Shown one piece after another: positions 9,034 to 17,195 of a stretch of 42,508 nt of DNA. The position numbers were made by a program, and so were the translations under genes. This stretch comes from Thiomargarita sp. (GTDB lineage: Bacteria > Pseudomonadota > Gammaproteobacteria > Beggiatoales > Beggiatoaceae). The notes under the pieces were generated by a model. It ran no database searches, was not told the DNA's origin, and worked only from the letters and a program-made list of their open reading frames with translations. The stretch spans positions 1 through 42,508 of the forward strand of contig DYPD01000022.1 of NCBI GenBank assembly GCA_020720115.1, read 5' to 3'. The stretch's first letter is position 1. Each line of letters opens with the position of its first letter.

Positions 9034-9225
9034 ATGGATAAAACCTATTATGATGCTGTGACCAAAATGGAAGAAATGAATGTCAATCGTGACTATGTGC
9101 TCGGTTGGATGGGCGGCTACCTGGAAAATCCAGCACGCGAAGAACAGCGCGTTACAGAAGCCTATGAAGCAGGTTACGAAGATGGTCAGAACAAAACGAC
9201 TGATAATTTTGGCGAATGGGTGTAG
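9034..9225 (+). CDS. Conserved-looking hypothetical protein, 63 residues
   Basis: The ATG at 9034 has AGGGG six bases upstream and gives a compact acidic 63-residue protein with no signal peptide or membrane segment. The sequence has a WMGGYLENP turn and an EAYEAGYEDGQ helix and ends in DNFGEWV. I do not recognise the family. An in-frame upstream extension to 8944 would run through the structured leader and has no ribosome site, so it is rejected. The long structured leader and strong promoter suggest a highly or conditionally expressed gene. A family-B repeat begins 15 bases after its stop. Confidence 0.7.
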   Translation: MDKTYYDAVTKMEEMNVNRDYVLGWMGGYLENPAREEQRVTEAYEAGYEDGQNKTTDNFGEWV

Positions 9226-9240
9226 GGATATATGCTGTGC

Positions 9241-9335
9241 CCCGCCTGAAACTGCTCTCATGGATATTGTTAAGTAATTAAAAATCAATCGGTTGCATGA
9301 AATTTGATAGAGCAAAAAATGCGGTTTCTGGCGGG
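9241..9335. mobile_element. Family-B miniature inverted-repeat element, copy 1
   Basis: The ends CCCGCCTGAAACTGC (9241-9255) and GCGGTTTCTGGCGGG (9321-9335) are inverted repeats with two mismatches. The AT-rich interior aligns with copy 2 at 32196 (shared TAATTAAAA, TTGATAGA, CAAAAAATGC). It encodes no protein. The repeated occurrence with conserved ends supports a MITE or a REP-like unit. Confidence 0.6.
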
Positions 9336-9417
9336 TATGAATATAACTCGCTATTGCACGACTATTTTAGGCAGCTTTCGCTAAATGCTGCATGAAATGA
9401 CAATAAAACATACATAG

Positions 9418-9470
9418 GCTTGTTATTGGATAAAAATGATTGACGTTTATCCAATAACAAGCATTTTTTT
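9418..9470 (+). terminator. 17-bp perfect hairpin with T-run directly before the glutaredoxin ribosome site
   Basis: GCTTGTTATTGGATAAA (9418-9434) pairs perfectly with TTTATCCAATAACAAGC (9446-9462) across an 11-nt loop, followed by ATTTTTTT (9463-9470). It has the form of an intrinsic terminator, but the next base begins GGGGGAG, the ribosome site of the glutaredoxin gene at 9482. It may therefore terminate the upstream transcript with partial read-through, or act as an attenuator. Confidence 0.65.
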
Positions 9471-9481
9471 GGGGGAGACTT

Positions 9482-9754
9482 ATGCCAAGCGTGGTCATGT
9501 ATTCCACACATATTTGCCCGTATTGTGTGCGGGCAGAACAATTGCTGCATCGTAAAGGCGTGGCTGTAGAAAAAATCCTTATTGATCACCAACCAGAGCG
9601 TATGCAAGAGATGATAGACCTCACCGGGCGGCGCACCGTGCCACAGATTTTTATTGGCGAAACCCATGTGGGCGGTTATGACGATTTGGCCGCACTGGAA
9701 ATGGCTGGACAACTCGACGCGCTACTCGCCACTTTAGACACGCAACCAAGATAA
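9482..9754 (+). CDS. grxC: Glutaredoxin 3 (GrxC type)
   Basis: A 90-residue thioredoxin-fold protein with the dithiol active site C12-P-Y-C15, the cis-proline motif TVPQIFIG and the glutathione-binding GGYDDL turn. It reduces disulfides with glutathione in the cytoplasm. The ribosome site GGGGGAG (9471-9477) directly follows a terminator-like hairpin, so expression may depend on read-through or on structure. The following 290 bp, up to the OmpA-family gene, show no further gene. Confidence 0.95.
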   Translation: MPSVVMYSTHICPYCVRAEQLLHRKGVAVEKILIDHQPERMQEMIDLTGRRTVPQIFIGETHVGGYDDLAALEMAGQLDALLATLDTQPR

Positions 9755-10044
9755 AACCGCCCACCTGAATATGGATGATGAATTTTGCCTGATATTTAGG
9801 GCTTGTGTAGCGGGTGTGCCGCACTAATGACAAGCCAAGTTTGTAACAACTGTGGTTTTTCAGCTACACTGTGTTGCAATCAAATACAAAAAACCTAGAC
9901 GCACCACATTGCTTGTTGTTAGAATACGGAATTAAAGCTGGGGTAAATGTAGGTGGGTTGGTAAAATGTTGTCTATCTGCATTGCATCCGGTTGCACAAT
10001 TTATCTTATCAGCGATTTTTAACTTTAATAGGAAGGAATAATCC

Positions 10045-10905
10045 ATGTTTGAGCGTACTCGTCATCATCTTCTGATGGGCTTGGTGACCAGCGCGGTGCT
10101 CATCGTCTCTGCACCGGCTTGGTCTGTAGAAAGAAATCCTGGTTTGCTGATTGACAGTTCCGGCGAACCCGTTATGTCTGGTGCAGGTGATTGCGTAACC
10201 ACTGCCTCTCCAGGTTATACCACAAGTGAAAAATGCGGCGACACCTTCGATTCAGACGGCGACGGCGTAACAGATGACAAAGACAAATGTCCTAACACAC
10301 CTAAAGGCGTAAAAGTTGACGCCAATGGTTGCCCGATAGACAGCGACAAAGACGGCGTACCTGATTATATGGATAAATGCCCGAACAACACCCCGCTGGA
10401 AATTTCCGCTGGCGTTGATAAATCCGGTTGTCCGTTGGATAGCGATGGTGATGGCGTGGCTGATTACCGCGATAAATGCCCAGGTACTCCGGCTGGCACT
10501 CCAGTAGACGAAGATGGCTGTCCTCCGCAGATGGAGGTGGTAGAAATTAAAGCTACTATGTCCGATTCCGAAGGCAAGGTGAACTTTGACTTTGGCAAAG
10601 CCGTTATCAAGCCACAGGGCAAAGCAGAGCTGGATAAACTGGTAGCCTCCGTTAAAGCGGCTTACAGCATTGAAAGTGTGAGCGTAACCGGTCACACCGA
10701 TAGCGTTGGTAGTGACAAGTACAACCAAGGGTTGTCAGAAAAACGCGCTCAAGCCGTAGCTGATTACTTACGCAGCCAAGGCGTAGATGTTGGAATGAGT
10801 GCCATTGGTAAAGGTGAATCCTCACCCGTTGCCAGCAATGCAACCAAAGCAGGTCGTGCACAAAACCGTCGTGTAGAAATTCTCATCAAAGCGACACGCA
10901 AATAG
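10045..10905 (+). CDS. OmpA-family outer-membrane protein with thrombospondin type 3 repeats
   Basis: The start ATG 10045 follows GGAAGGA and yields a signal peptide ending near APAWS. Residues ~70-165 are Asp-rich calcium-binding TSP3 repeats (DSDGDGVTDDKDKCPNTPKG type, about three to four copies). Residues ~175-283 form an OmpA-like peptidoglycan-binding domain with VNFDFGKA, VTGHTDSVG and the NRRVEI ending. It probably tethers the outer membrane or a calcium-stabilised surface structure to the cell wall. It stands alone: an efficient terminator follows, and no operon partner is seen. Confidence 0.92.
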   Translation: MFERTRHHLLMGLVTSAVLIVSAPAWSVERNPGLLIDSSGEPVMSGAGDCVTTASPGYTTSEKCGDTFDSDGDGVTDDKDKCPNTPKGVKVDANGCPIDSDKDGVPDYMDKCPNNTPLEISAGVDKSGCPLDSDGDGVADYRDKCPGTPAGTPVDEDGCPPQMEVVEIKATMSDSEGKVNFDFGKAVIKPQGKAELDKLVASVKAAYSIESVSVTGHTDSVGSDKYNQGLSEKRAQAVADYLRSQGVDVGMSAIGKGESSPVASNATKAGRAQNRRVEILIKATRK

Positions 10906-10940
10906 TAAAATTATCGGCTTTAGCCGGTAATTAACCGCTA

Positions 10941-10972
10941 ACAGCGCCACCTTCGGGTGGCGCTGTTTTTTT
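10941..10972 (+). terminator. Rho-independent terminator after the OmpA-family gene
   Basis: ACAGCGCCACC (10941-10951), loop TTCG, GGTGGCGCTGT (10956-10966) and a run of seven T. This is a textbook UUCG-capped terminator 36 bp after the stop codon. Confidence 0.92.
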
Positions 10973-11031
10973 GTGCTGTTCCTATTGTCTTGTGAGGATT
11001 TACCCATAGATTTTCTGGCTGGTTTTTTATA

Positions 11032-11120
11032 TAGTCGGATTACTGAATCTTTAAAATAAAAGATATATAAAATCATATGCTTAATAATTATAAAAATATA
11101 ATTATTGAGTAATCCTACTA
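11032..11120. mobile_element. Family-A MITE, copy 1 (89 bp, TA target duplication)
   Basis: An 89-bp AT-rich element with ends TAGTCGGATTACTGAAT and, inverted, TAGTAGGATTACTCAAT, flanked by TA at 11030-11031 and 11121-11122. It is identical by eye to the reverse complement of copy 3 (16136-16224). The rest of the 540-bp gap between the OmpA gene and rapA is AT-rich and holds a terminator-like hairpin at 11329 but no gene. Confidence 0.85.
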
Positions 11121-11328
11121 TACACATCAAGACTGTCAAAAACTGACATATTGACGTACTTTAGCAAAGCCTGATTAAGTATCTAATTAATTGTAATTAG
11201 TGTAATTATTTATTTATTTTGCATGACTCAGTAAATTTTTTTGTAAAAAGCTTAAAAAATGAAGAAATAATTTGCAATAAATGAACTTTTGCAGTATCCT
11301 AATACCCGATTCTCTTCTATCACTATTG

Positions 11329-11362
11329 GCTCGGTAAGCTCTGCTTCACCGAGCTTTTTTTT
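11329..11362 (+). terminator. Orphan terminator-like hairpin upstream of rapA
   Basis: GCTCGGT (11329-11335), a 12-nt loop, ACCGAGC (11348-11354) and eight T (11355-11362). No open gene lies between the previous terminator at 10972 and this one, so it may end a small RNA or sit in a long rapA leader. Confidence 0.55.
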
Positions 11363-11387
11363 GTCCGCATTTTGGCTCTCCGCTCCG

Positions 11388-11393
11388 TATAAT
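11388..11393 (+). promoter_or_regulatory. Probable -10 element for rapA
   Basis: A perfect TATAAT lies 54 bp before the rapA start, downstream of the orphan terminator. No good -35 is seen at 16-18 bp; TTGTCC at 11361 is 21 bp away. Weak prediction. Confidence 0.3.
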
Positions 11394-11447
11394 AAATATC
11401 AAGCAGATTTTTCAGCGCCTTTTTCAAAAACAATTCAAGGAACCTCT

Positions 11448-14333
11448 ATGGCAGACTTTATTCGCGGGCAGCGTTGGATCAGTGATACAGAATCCGAACT
11501 CGGCTTAGGCTTAATCCTCGAAGTAGATGTGCGGCGTGTGACCGTGCTATTTCCCGCCGTTGACGAAACGCGCCTCTATGCCAAGGATCAAGCCCCCTTA
11601 ACCCGCGTGCGTTTTCAGCTTGGCGATACCATCAGCAGTCATCAGGGCGAATCATTAGAAATCACGGACATAGAAGAACGACAAGGGGTGTTGACCTACA
11701 TCGGCAAAACAGCAGAAGGCAACAGCAAGCGCCTGCCGGAATTGCAACTGGCGCATCACATCCAATTTTCCAAACCCCAAGATCGTTTATTTGCCGGACA
11801 AATTGATGCGCCCAAATGGTTTGATTTGCGTCTGGAAACATTACAAAAGCGCAGTCGGCTGGCGCAATCGCCCGTGCGCGGTTTACTTGGCGCACGTTTA
11901 AGCCTGATTCCTCACCAGCTTTACATCGCTCAAGAAGTCGCCAGCCGTTATGCGCCGCGTGTCTTGCTGGCAGACGAAGTGGGATTAGGTAAAACCATTG
12001 AAGCCGGGTTGATTTTGCATCAACAATTGTTCACCGAACGGGCGCGGCGCGTGCTGCTGCTGGTGCCTGGTACCCTGGTGCATCAATGGTTAGTGGAAAT
12101 GTTACGGCGCTTTAATTTGCGTTTCAGCATTTTTGACGAAGAGCGTTGTGTGGAAGCAGAAGCAGATACCGGCAGCAATCCTTTTCTAACCGAACAACTG
12201 GCACTCTGTAGCCTGAGTTTTTTCCTCAAGCGCCCTAATCGCCATGCGCAAGCCGTTGAAAGTACCTGGGATTTACTGGTCGTAGACGAGGCGCATCATT
12301 TAACCTGGACAGCAACCCAAGTCAGCCCGCAATACCATTTAGTAGAACAACTGGCGCAACGCACTCGCGGGCTACTGCTACTGACCGCCACGCCAGAGCA
12401 ATTAGGACAAGCCGGACATTTTGCCCGTTTGCGCTTGCTAGACCGCCATCGTTTTTATGATTATCAGGCTTTTTTGCAAGAAGACGCGCATTACGAGCCG
12501 GTTGCCAATGCAGTGCAGCAACTCCTCAGCGACGAGCACTTATCTGCCACTAACTTGCAGCCCTTGCTGGACAAGTTGGGCGAAGGCGAACAAGCCTGGC
12601 TGCAAGTCTTGCACGACACCAGCGCAGACGCCGCAGAGCGGGAACAAAGCCGGCAACGCTTACTCAACCTGTTGCTGGATCGGCATGGCACCGGGCGCGT
12701 GTTGTTTCGCAACAGCCGCGCTACGATAGCCGGATTTCCGCCGCGCAAAGTGCATTTTTATCCGCTACCGCTACCACCAATCTACCAAGACTTAGCGCGG
12801 GCGCTATACCCAGAAGTCTCTATTCAAAGCGTCCGCCCCACGCCGCTAAGCGAAACCTATGACGCACCCAGCACGCCGAGCAATCCCAGTTGGTGGACGC
12901 TCGACCCGCGTGTTGGCTGGCTGATGACAACGCTGGCGGCATTGAAACCGGAAAAAGTGTTAATCATTTGCGCCCACGCCCAGACTGCGCTGGATTTGGA
13001 TGAATGCCTGTTTGCTCAAGGTGGCATCCGCTCCACCGTGTTTCACGAAGGCTTAAGCATCGTACAGCGCGACCGCGCCGCCGCTTACTTTGCCGACACC
13101 GAAAACGGCGCACGGGTGCTGGTGTGCTCAGAAATCGGCAGCGAAGGGCGCAATTTCCAATTCGCACATCACCTGGTGTTGTTTGATTTACCCCTCAATC
13201 CCGACTTGCTGGAGCAACGTATTGGGCGCTTAGATCGCATTGGACAGACACAAACCATCCAAATTCATGTGCCTTACCTAAAAGACAGCGCCCAAGAAAC
13301 CCTTTGCCACTGGTATCAGCAAGGCTTAAACAGCTTTGAACACACCAGCCCCGCCGCCGCAGGCGTATTTGCCGAACTGGGCGAGCGCCTGCAACACGGC
13401 TTGCAAGACGCCAATGCCGATGCCAAAACACTGCTGCAAGACACCCAAGCCCTGCACCAAAAACTACGCGAGCACCTGCAAAAAGGGCGCGATCACCTCT
13501 TAGAAATGAATTCTTGCCGCCCGCAGATCGCTGCCCGCTGGGTTGACGCCGTTGAGCAGCAAGACGACGACGCCACATTACAACCCTTTGTCGAGCAACT
13601 CTGTGATTGCTTCGGCATTCAACTGGACGAACACAGCGACAACATCTGGCTCATGCAGCCCACCGAACACCTGTTAGCCACCGGTCTGCCGACACTGGAT
13701 GAAGACGGCATGTTAGTCACCTTTGAACGCGACACCGCGCTCATGCGCGAAGACGTGCAATTCCTCACCTGGGAACATCCACTGGTGCGCGGCGGCATGG
13801 ACTGGGTACTCGGTAATGAACTGGGCAACACCGCCCTGATTACCCTCAAGCACCCACAATTGCCCGCCGGCACTCTGCTGTTAGAAAGCCTATTCAGCGT
13901 CGTGTGCGCCGCACCCGCGCATTTACAGCCGGATCGCTTCGCCCCGGCGCTGGCGGTACACTTGCTGCTGGATCAACAGGCTACAGATTGGAGTCGGTTG
14001 TTGCCCATCGGCAATTTGCAAGGCGCACAAGCAGTAGACATACAAACCGCCCGCCGTTTAGTCAAAGCCGCCAGAGAACCCTTAGAAACCCTGGTAAAAC
14101 TCAGCGAGGCACAAGCTGCCAAACACCTACCCAGGCTCATTCAAACCAGCATTGCCCTCATGGAAAACAGCCTACAACCAGAAATTGAGCGTTTACACGC
14201 CTTGCGTCAAGTCAATCCCAATGTCCGCGAAGAAGAAGTGATTTTTGTGGAAAATCAAATCGCTAGCCTACGCCAACAACTGCAAGTGGCGCAATTACAA
14301 CTACAAGGCATCCGCGTGTTGCTGGCAACTTAA
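11448..14333 (+). CDS. rapA: RNA polymerase-associated SNF2 ATPase RapA (HepA)
   Basis: RapA is a SWI2/SNF2 ATPase that binds RNA polymerase and aids its recycling after transcription. The ATG at 11448 follows AAGGA and gives 961 residues starting MADFIRGQRWISDTE, the usual RapA N-terminus and size. Domains: N-terminal Tudor-like region (~1-110), helicase lobe 1 with Walker A DEVGLGKT (176-183) and the DEAH box (280-283), helicase lobe 2 with EGRNFQFAHHLVLFDLP and RIGRLDRIGQ, then the RapA-specific C-terminal domain. The in-frame extension to 11289 crosses a hairpin and has no ribosome site. A strong bidirectional terminator follows. Confidence 0.96.
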   Translation: MADFIRGQRWISDTESELGLGLILEVDVRRVTVLFPAVDETRLYAKDQAPLTRVRFQLGDTISSHQGESLEITDIEERQGVLTYIGKTAEGNSKRLPELQLAHHIQFSKPQDRLFAGQIDAPKWFDLRLETLQKRSRLAQSPVRGLLGARLSLIPHQLYIAQEVASRYAPRVLLADEVGLGKTIEAGLILHQQLFTERARRVLLLVPGTLVHQWLVEMLRRFNLRFSIFDEERCVEAEADTGSNPFLTEQLALCSLSFFLKRPNRHAQAVESTWDLLVVDEAHHLTWTATQVSPQYHLVEQLAQRTRGLLLLTATPEQLGQAGHFARLRLLDRHRFYDYQAFLQEDAHYEPVANAVQQLLSDEHLSATNLQPLLDKLGEGEQAWLQVLHDTSADAAEREQSRQRLLNLLLDRHGTGRVLFRNSRATIAGFPPRKVHFYPLPLPPIYQDLARALYPEVSIQSVRPTPLSETYDAPSTPSNPSWWTLDPRVGWLMTTLAALKPEKVLIICAHAQTALDLDECLFAQGGIRSTVFHEGLSIVQRDRAAAYFADTENGARVLVCSEIGSEGRNFQFAHHLVLFDLPLNPDLLEQRIGRLDRIGQTQTIQIHVPYLKDSAQETLCHWYQQGLNSFEHTSPAAAGVFAELGERLQHGLQDANADAKTLLQDTQALHQKLREHLQKGRDHLLEMNSCRPQIAARWVDAVEQQDDDATLQPFVEQLCDCFGIQLDEHSDNIWLMQPTEHLLATGLPTLDEDGMLVTFERDTALMREDVQFLTWEHPLVRGGMDWVLGNELGNTALITLKHPQLPAGTLLLESLFSVVCAAPAHLQPDRFAPALAVHLLLDQQATDWSRLLPIGNLQGAQAVDIQTARRLVKAAREPLETLVKLSEAQAAKHLPRLIQTSIALMENSLQPEIERLHALRQVNPNVREEEVIFVENQIASLRQQLQVAQLQLQGIRVLLAT

Positions 14334-14350
14334 AACCTTCAGCCCTGCCC

Positions 14351-14382
14351 ACCAAAAAGCCGCCCGAAGGCGGCTTTTTGGT
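14351..14382. terminator. Bidirectional terminator between rapA and the phosphatase gene
   Basis: A 14-bp perfect stem ACCAAAAAGCCGCC (14351-14364) / GGCGGCTTTTTGGT (14369-14382) with loop CGAA. The A-rich and T-rich arms serve both convergent genes. Confidence 0.92.
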
Positions 14383-14409
14383 CCAAGCAGTATCAAGCTG
14401 GGATTGGTG

Positions 14410-15477
14410 TTAGGCGGCTTGCGCCAGCGGGAAATGGAGTTGTTTTAGCACTACGAGGGTGATGTCATCGAGCGGATGTTTGCCGCCGAGATGCAGCTCT
14501 ACATCGGCGATTACCTGGTCGCGCAATTGTGCTGCTGTGCTGTGCTTCCAATGCTGGGTAACCACCTCGCATAAGCGATCCAAACCATAGCATTGCCCTT
14601 GAGGATTAAAGGCTTCAGTAACGCCGTCGGTATAGAGCACGAGACCGTCGCCAGGGAGCAGTTGAATTTCCTGATGTGCGACAAAATCCGAAATATCTTC
14701 CTGTAAACCCACCATAAAACCCAAGTCTATCGTGTCTATGCGCTGTATTTTGCCATCAGCGGTGACTTTGAGCACTTCTTCGTGCTGTCCGCTCAAACGC
14801 AATAGTCCACTTTGGTAGTCCAGCAAGACCAGCGTTAGGTTTTTGTCCGTCTGCATACGCTGTACATTGCCGTACAGCGCACGGTTGAGGACATTGAGAA
14901 ACTGCTTGGGATCAAGCACATTATTAGCCAGCAAAGTGCGCACAGCCATTTGCACCATCAGCATCATCACGCCACTTTCCAATCCATGTCCGGTGACATC
15001 GCCAATGCCGATTTTTACTATGCCGTTATCTTGTAACACATCATAGTAATCGCCGCCCACTTCGGTTGCAGGCTGCATGAAGCAGGCAATATCTAATTCC
15101 TTGATTTGACTCAGTTCATGCGCTTTAGGTAAGACCATTTGCTGTAATTGGCGAGTGATTTCCAGTTCTGTACCCATGCGCAGGTTTTCAGCTTTTAGGC
15201 GTTCATTTAGCTTAGAAATTTCACTGTTGGCTTGTTCTAGGTCGCAAGTGCGTTCAGCAACGCGCCGTTCGAGTTCTTCGTTTAAGCGTTCCTGCGCAGT
15301 GACCTTTTCTTCAATGGATGCCAGCAATTGATTGGTCGTAAAAGCAACAAGCCCTAATTCATCTTGCGTGTGCCCCTTGGGAATATCCAGCCGTAGTTTT
15401 TCTGGGTTATGTGCATCAATCTGCGCCAGCCGTTCGCTGAGCAGAGACAGCGGGCGGGTAATGAGGATGCGCAGCAT
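14410..15477 (-). CDS. HAMP + PP2C (SpoIIE/RsbU-type) phosphatase, C-terminal part of a gene split by a MITE
   Basis: This fragment holds the end of a membrane helix, a HAMP domain (RPLSLLSERL region), a coiled coil and a full SpoIIE/RsbU-like serine phosphatase domain. The metal-binding motifs are intact: GGDYYD, GDVTGHG, LYTDGVTE and LDDITLVVLK. Such enzymes dephosphorylate anti-anti-sigma or similar partner-switching proteins. The parent gene began at 16099 and is cut by the 89-bp element at 15513-15601; deleting 91 bp (element plus one TA) rejoins the two parts in frame as a 532-residue receptor phosphatase. The Met at 15477 could start a shortened protein lacking the sensor, but no ribosome site is evident. 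A terminator follows at 14351. Confidence 0.75.
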   Translation of the reverse strand: MLRILITRPLSLLSERLAQIDAHNPEKLRLDIPKGHTQDELGLVAFTTNQLLASIEEKVTAQERLNEELERRVAERTCDLEQANSEISKLNERLKAENLRMGTELEITRQLQQMVLPKAHELSQIKELDIACFMQPATEVGGDYYDVLQDNGIVKIGIGDVTGHGLESGVMMLMVQMAVRTLLANNVLDPKQFLNVLNRALYGNVQRMQTDKNLTLVLLDYQSGLLRLSGQHEEVLKVTADGKIQRIDTIDLGFMVGLQEDISDFVAHQEIQLLPGDGLVLYTDGVTEAFNPQGQCYGLDRLCEVVTQHWKHSTAAQLRDQVIADVELHLGGKHPLDDITLVVLKQLHFPLAQAA

Positions 15478-15512
15478 CCAGTAAAATAAACTCGCCAGCA
15501 GCAGCGCATATA

Positions 15513-15601
15513 TAGTCTGATTACTGGATTTTTATAATAAAAAATATATTAAATCATATACTTAATATCTATGAAAACATAATTATTGAGTAATCCTACT
15601 A
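15513..15601. mobile_element. Family-A MITE, copy 2, inserted inside the phosphatase gene
   Basis: 89 bp with ends TAGTCTGATTACTG and, inverted, TAGTAGGATTACTC, flanked by TA at 15511-15512 and 15602-15603. This is the most diverged copy, with many substitutions in the interior. It falls within the second transmembrane helix codons of the phosphatase gene; its first three bases in gene orientation, TAG, are the premature stop. Confidence 0.85.
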
Positions 15602-16099
15602 TAACAAGCCGCTCACAATGGTCAGACGGGTACGTTTAGCAAAGCTTTCCGCCAGTAAGAAAATATCTACCTCGGCTTTCAGCACGCCGTATTCGTGTTC
15701 CTCGTTTTTCAATTTGACTGCATAGCTGCTATACGACTGAAATAAGCGTTGCGCCAGCCACGCCCAGCGAACTTGCGCCAATTCACGCTTCTCTTCTGCC
15801 ATTACCTGGGTGTACTCGTTTTGCAGCGTCACCTGATAAAACAAGCGGTATTTAGAAATACCATGCACCACTCCCTGCGCCAGCACTGTGTCAAAGTTGT
15901 AAGCAGCTTGCAACGCCGGGGTTTTGCCAATTTCCAGCACATCCAACGCAGTGCGCTGGGCTTCGTTACAGGTATCCACATAATCAAAAGCAATCTGTAA
16001 ACTGCTGAATAACAGCCCCAAGCTCAAGGCAATTAACAGCATATATTTAGCTTGTTTGAAATATAGGCGTTGTTTAAGAGGAATTTCGGTCAACGACAT
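15599..16099 (-). pseudogene. Sensor half (N-terminal) of the MITE-split phosphatase gene
   Basis: 166 codons encode a short cytoplasmic start, a membrane helix (~19-38, MLLIALSLGLLFSSLQIAF) and a ~115-residue periplasmic sensor, then enter the second helix (RLTIVSGLL), where the stop lies inside the MITE. On joining with the downstream part the helix reads on as YALLLASLFYWML, a convincing membrane segment. The start ATG follows the original end of the substrate-binding gene by only four bases once copy 3 of the MITE is removed, so the two genes formed one operon: periplasmic binding protein plus membrane phosphatase. As it stands, the sensor piece lacks any output domain. Confidence 0.75.
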
Positions 16100-16135
16100 A
16101 AGGTTAGTTCGCTTGCAGACTGTACTTGCGTTTTA

Positions 16136-16224
16136 TAGTAGGATTACTCAATAATTATATTTTTATAATTATTAAGCATATGATTTTATATATCTTTTAT
16201 TTTAAAGATTCAGTAATCCGACTA
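16136..16224. mobile_element. Family-A MITE, copy 3, at the 3' end of the substrate-binding gene
   Basis: 89 bp flanked by TA at 16134-16135 and 16225-16226, in inverse orientation to copy 1 and identical to it by eye. It interrupts the last codons of the binding-protein gene and separates it from the phosphatase gene. Confidence 0.88.
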
Positions 16225-16980
16225 TAGTACATTAATTTGAATTGCTTGTTCACCCAGATAGCGGTTAAATGCAGTGATCAATGCAGGATGCTTCAAGGTA
16301 GACAGATGATAATAACTACGATCATGCGGCAACTCTGGAACAAAGAGCAAAACTTGTTTGTCCGCTTTGAGTTGTTCAGGCACCGGCACATGGGATTTGC
16401 CCGCATTGATTTGTTGCAAACGATAGAGTCCCACATCAATATTGGCATAAATGCCCTCTAAACGATGCCCAATTAACGCCATCAGCAACAGACTATCATA
16501 ATGCTTAACATCAATGCGCTGCACCAGTCCGGTTTCTACCCGATTTTGCCAAAACGGCAGCAGCGTAAAGCCCAAAATAGTTGCTAATTGTTTGATCTGT
16601 TCAACTTGCACAGTACCCTGGTAAGGGCGTATGAGAATGCCATCAATATATGCCACTACGGGCAGACTATAAGTGATATTCACTTTTTCCTTAAGTGTTT
16701 TGCTCCATGCCGGATGATCAGGATATTTAAAGTCCACCGAGCCGTCCACCAATTCACGAAACAAACGCCCAACAGGTAAAGGTTTATATTCCAAGCGAAT
16801 ACCCTGTGCAGCAGCAAAATTATCGAGCATCTCCCGCGCAAAGCCATGATACTCATACTCTTTAGTCATGCCGTAATGCGGATAATAATCATGGTTTTCC
16901 ACACCCACCAGATAGGTTTCTTGTGCATACACTAAATGCCAACAGTAGAACAAAAAAACCAGGCTAACAATGCGCAACAT
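16222..16980 (-). CDS. Periplasmic substrate-binding protein, family 3 type (C-terminus altered by a MITE)
   Basis: The product has a signal peptide (IVSLVFLFYCWHLVYAQ) and the layout of family 3 solute-binding proteins: VGVENHDYYPHYG at the first strand, GFAREMLDNFAAAQGI, then a two-lobed periplasmic domain of 252 residues. No permease or ATPase is adjacent, and the next gene is a membrane phosphatase, so it probably senses a ligand for that receptor rather than serving transport. The stop codon TAG (16222-16224) belongs to MITE copy 3. Removing 91 bp extends the protein by KRKYSLQAN to a TAA four bases before the phosphatase ATG. The loss of nine C-terminal residues may leave it functional. 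Confidence 0.8.
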   Translation of the reverse strand: MLRIVSLVFLFYCWHLVYAQETYLVGVENHDYYPHYGMTKEYEYHGFAREMLDNFAAAQGIRLEYKPLPVGRLFRELVDGSVDFKYPDHPAWSKTLKEKVNITYSLPVVAYIDGILIRPYQGTVQVEQIKQLATILGFTLLPFWQNRVETGLVQRIDVKHYDSLLLMALIGHRLEGIYANIDVGLYRLQQINAGKSHVPVPEQLKADKQVLLFVPELPHDRSYYHLSTLKHPALITAFNRYLGEQAIQINVL

Positions 16981-16982
16981 AC

Positions 16983-17195
16983 TTAAAACCCCAGATGAAA
17001 AAAGACTGTTGGATTCACTTCAAAGCCATAATCTACACCAAAGAAATTATTGCTGATTTCAATTTCAATACCCACAGCAGCTTTAGCAAGCCAATCATGG
17101 CTATTCATAAATTGTTTCAGCGGCACATGCAGTTGCAGCTCAGTTAGCAACACAACACCCACATCCTGACTCAGCAGGATAGCGCCAAGCAAAGC
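16983..17195 (-). pseudogene. C-terminal remnant of a probable outer-membrane beta-barrel protein
   Basis: About 70 codons, opened by a TTG or GCT after an in-frame TAG and without a start or ribosome site, end in TVFFHLGF and stop 2 bp before the binding-protein ATG. The alternating hydrophobic strands and terminal aromatic residue resemble the last strands of an outer-membrane barrel. Upstream (17196-17435) is AT-rich and holds nothing I can support. Probably a decayed first gene of the sensory operon. Confidence 0.35.

Noticed and set aside
9440-9468. TTGACG as a -35 for grxC
   Set aside because: It lies in the loop of the hairpin, and the hexamer 17 bp downstream (ATTTTT) is a poor -10 that would start the RNA inside the ribosome site.
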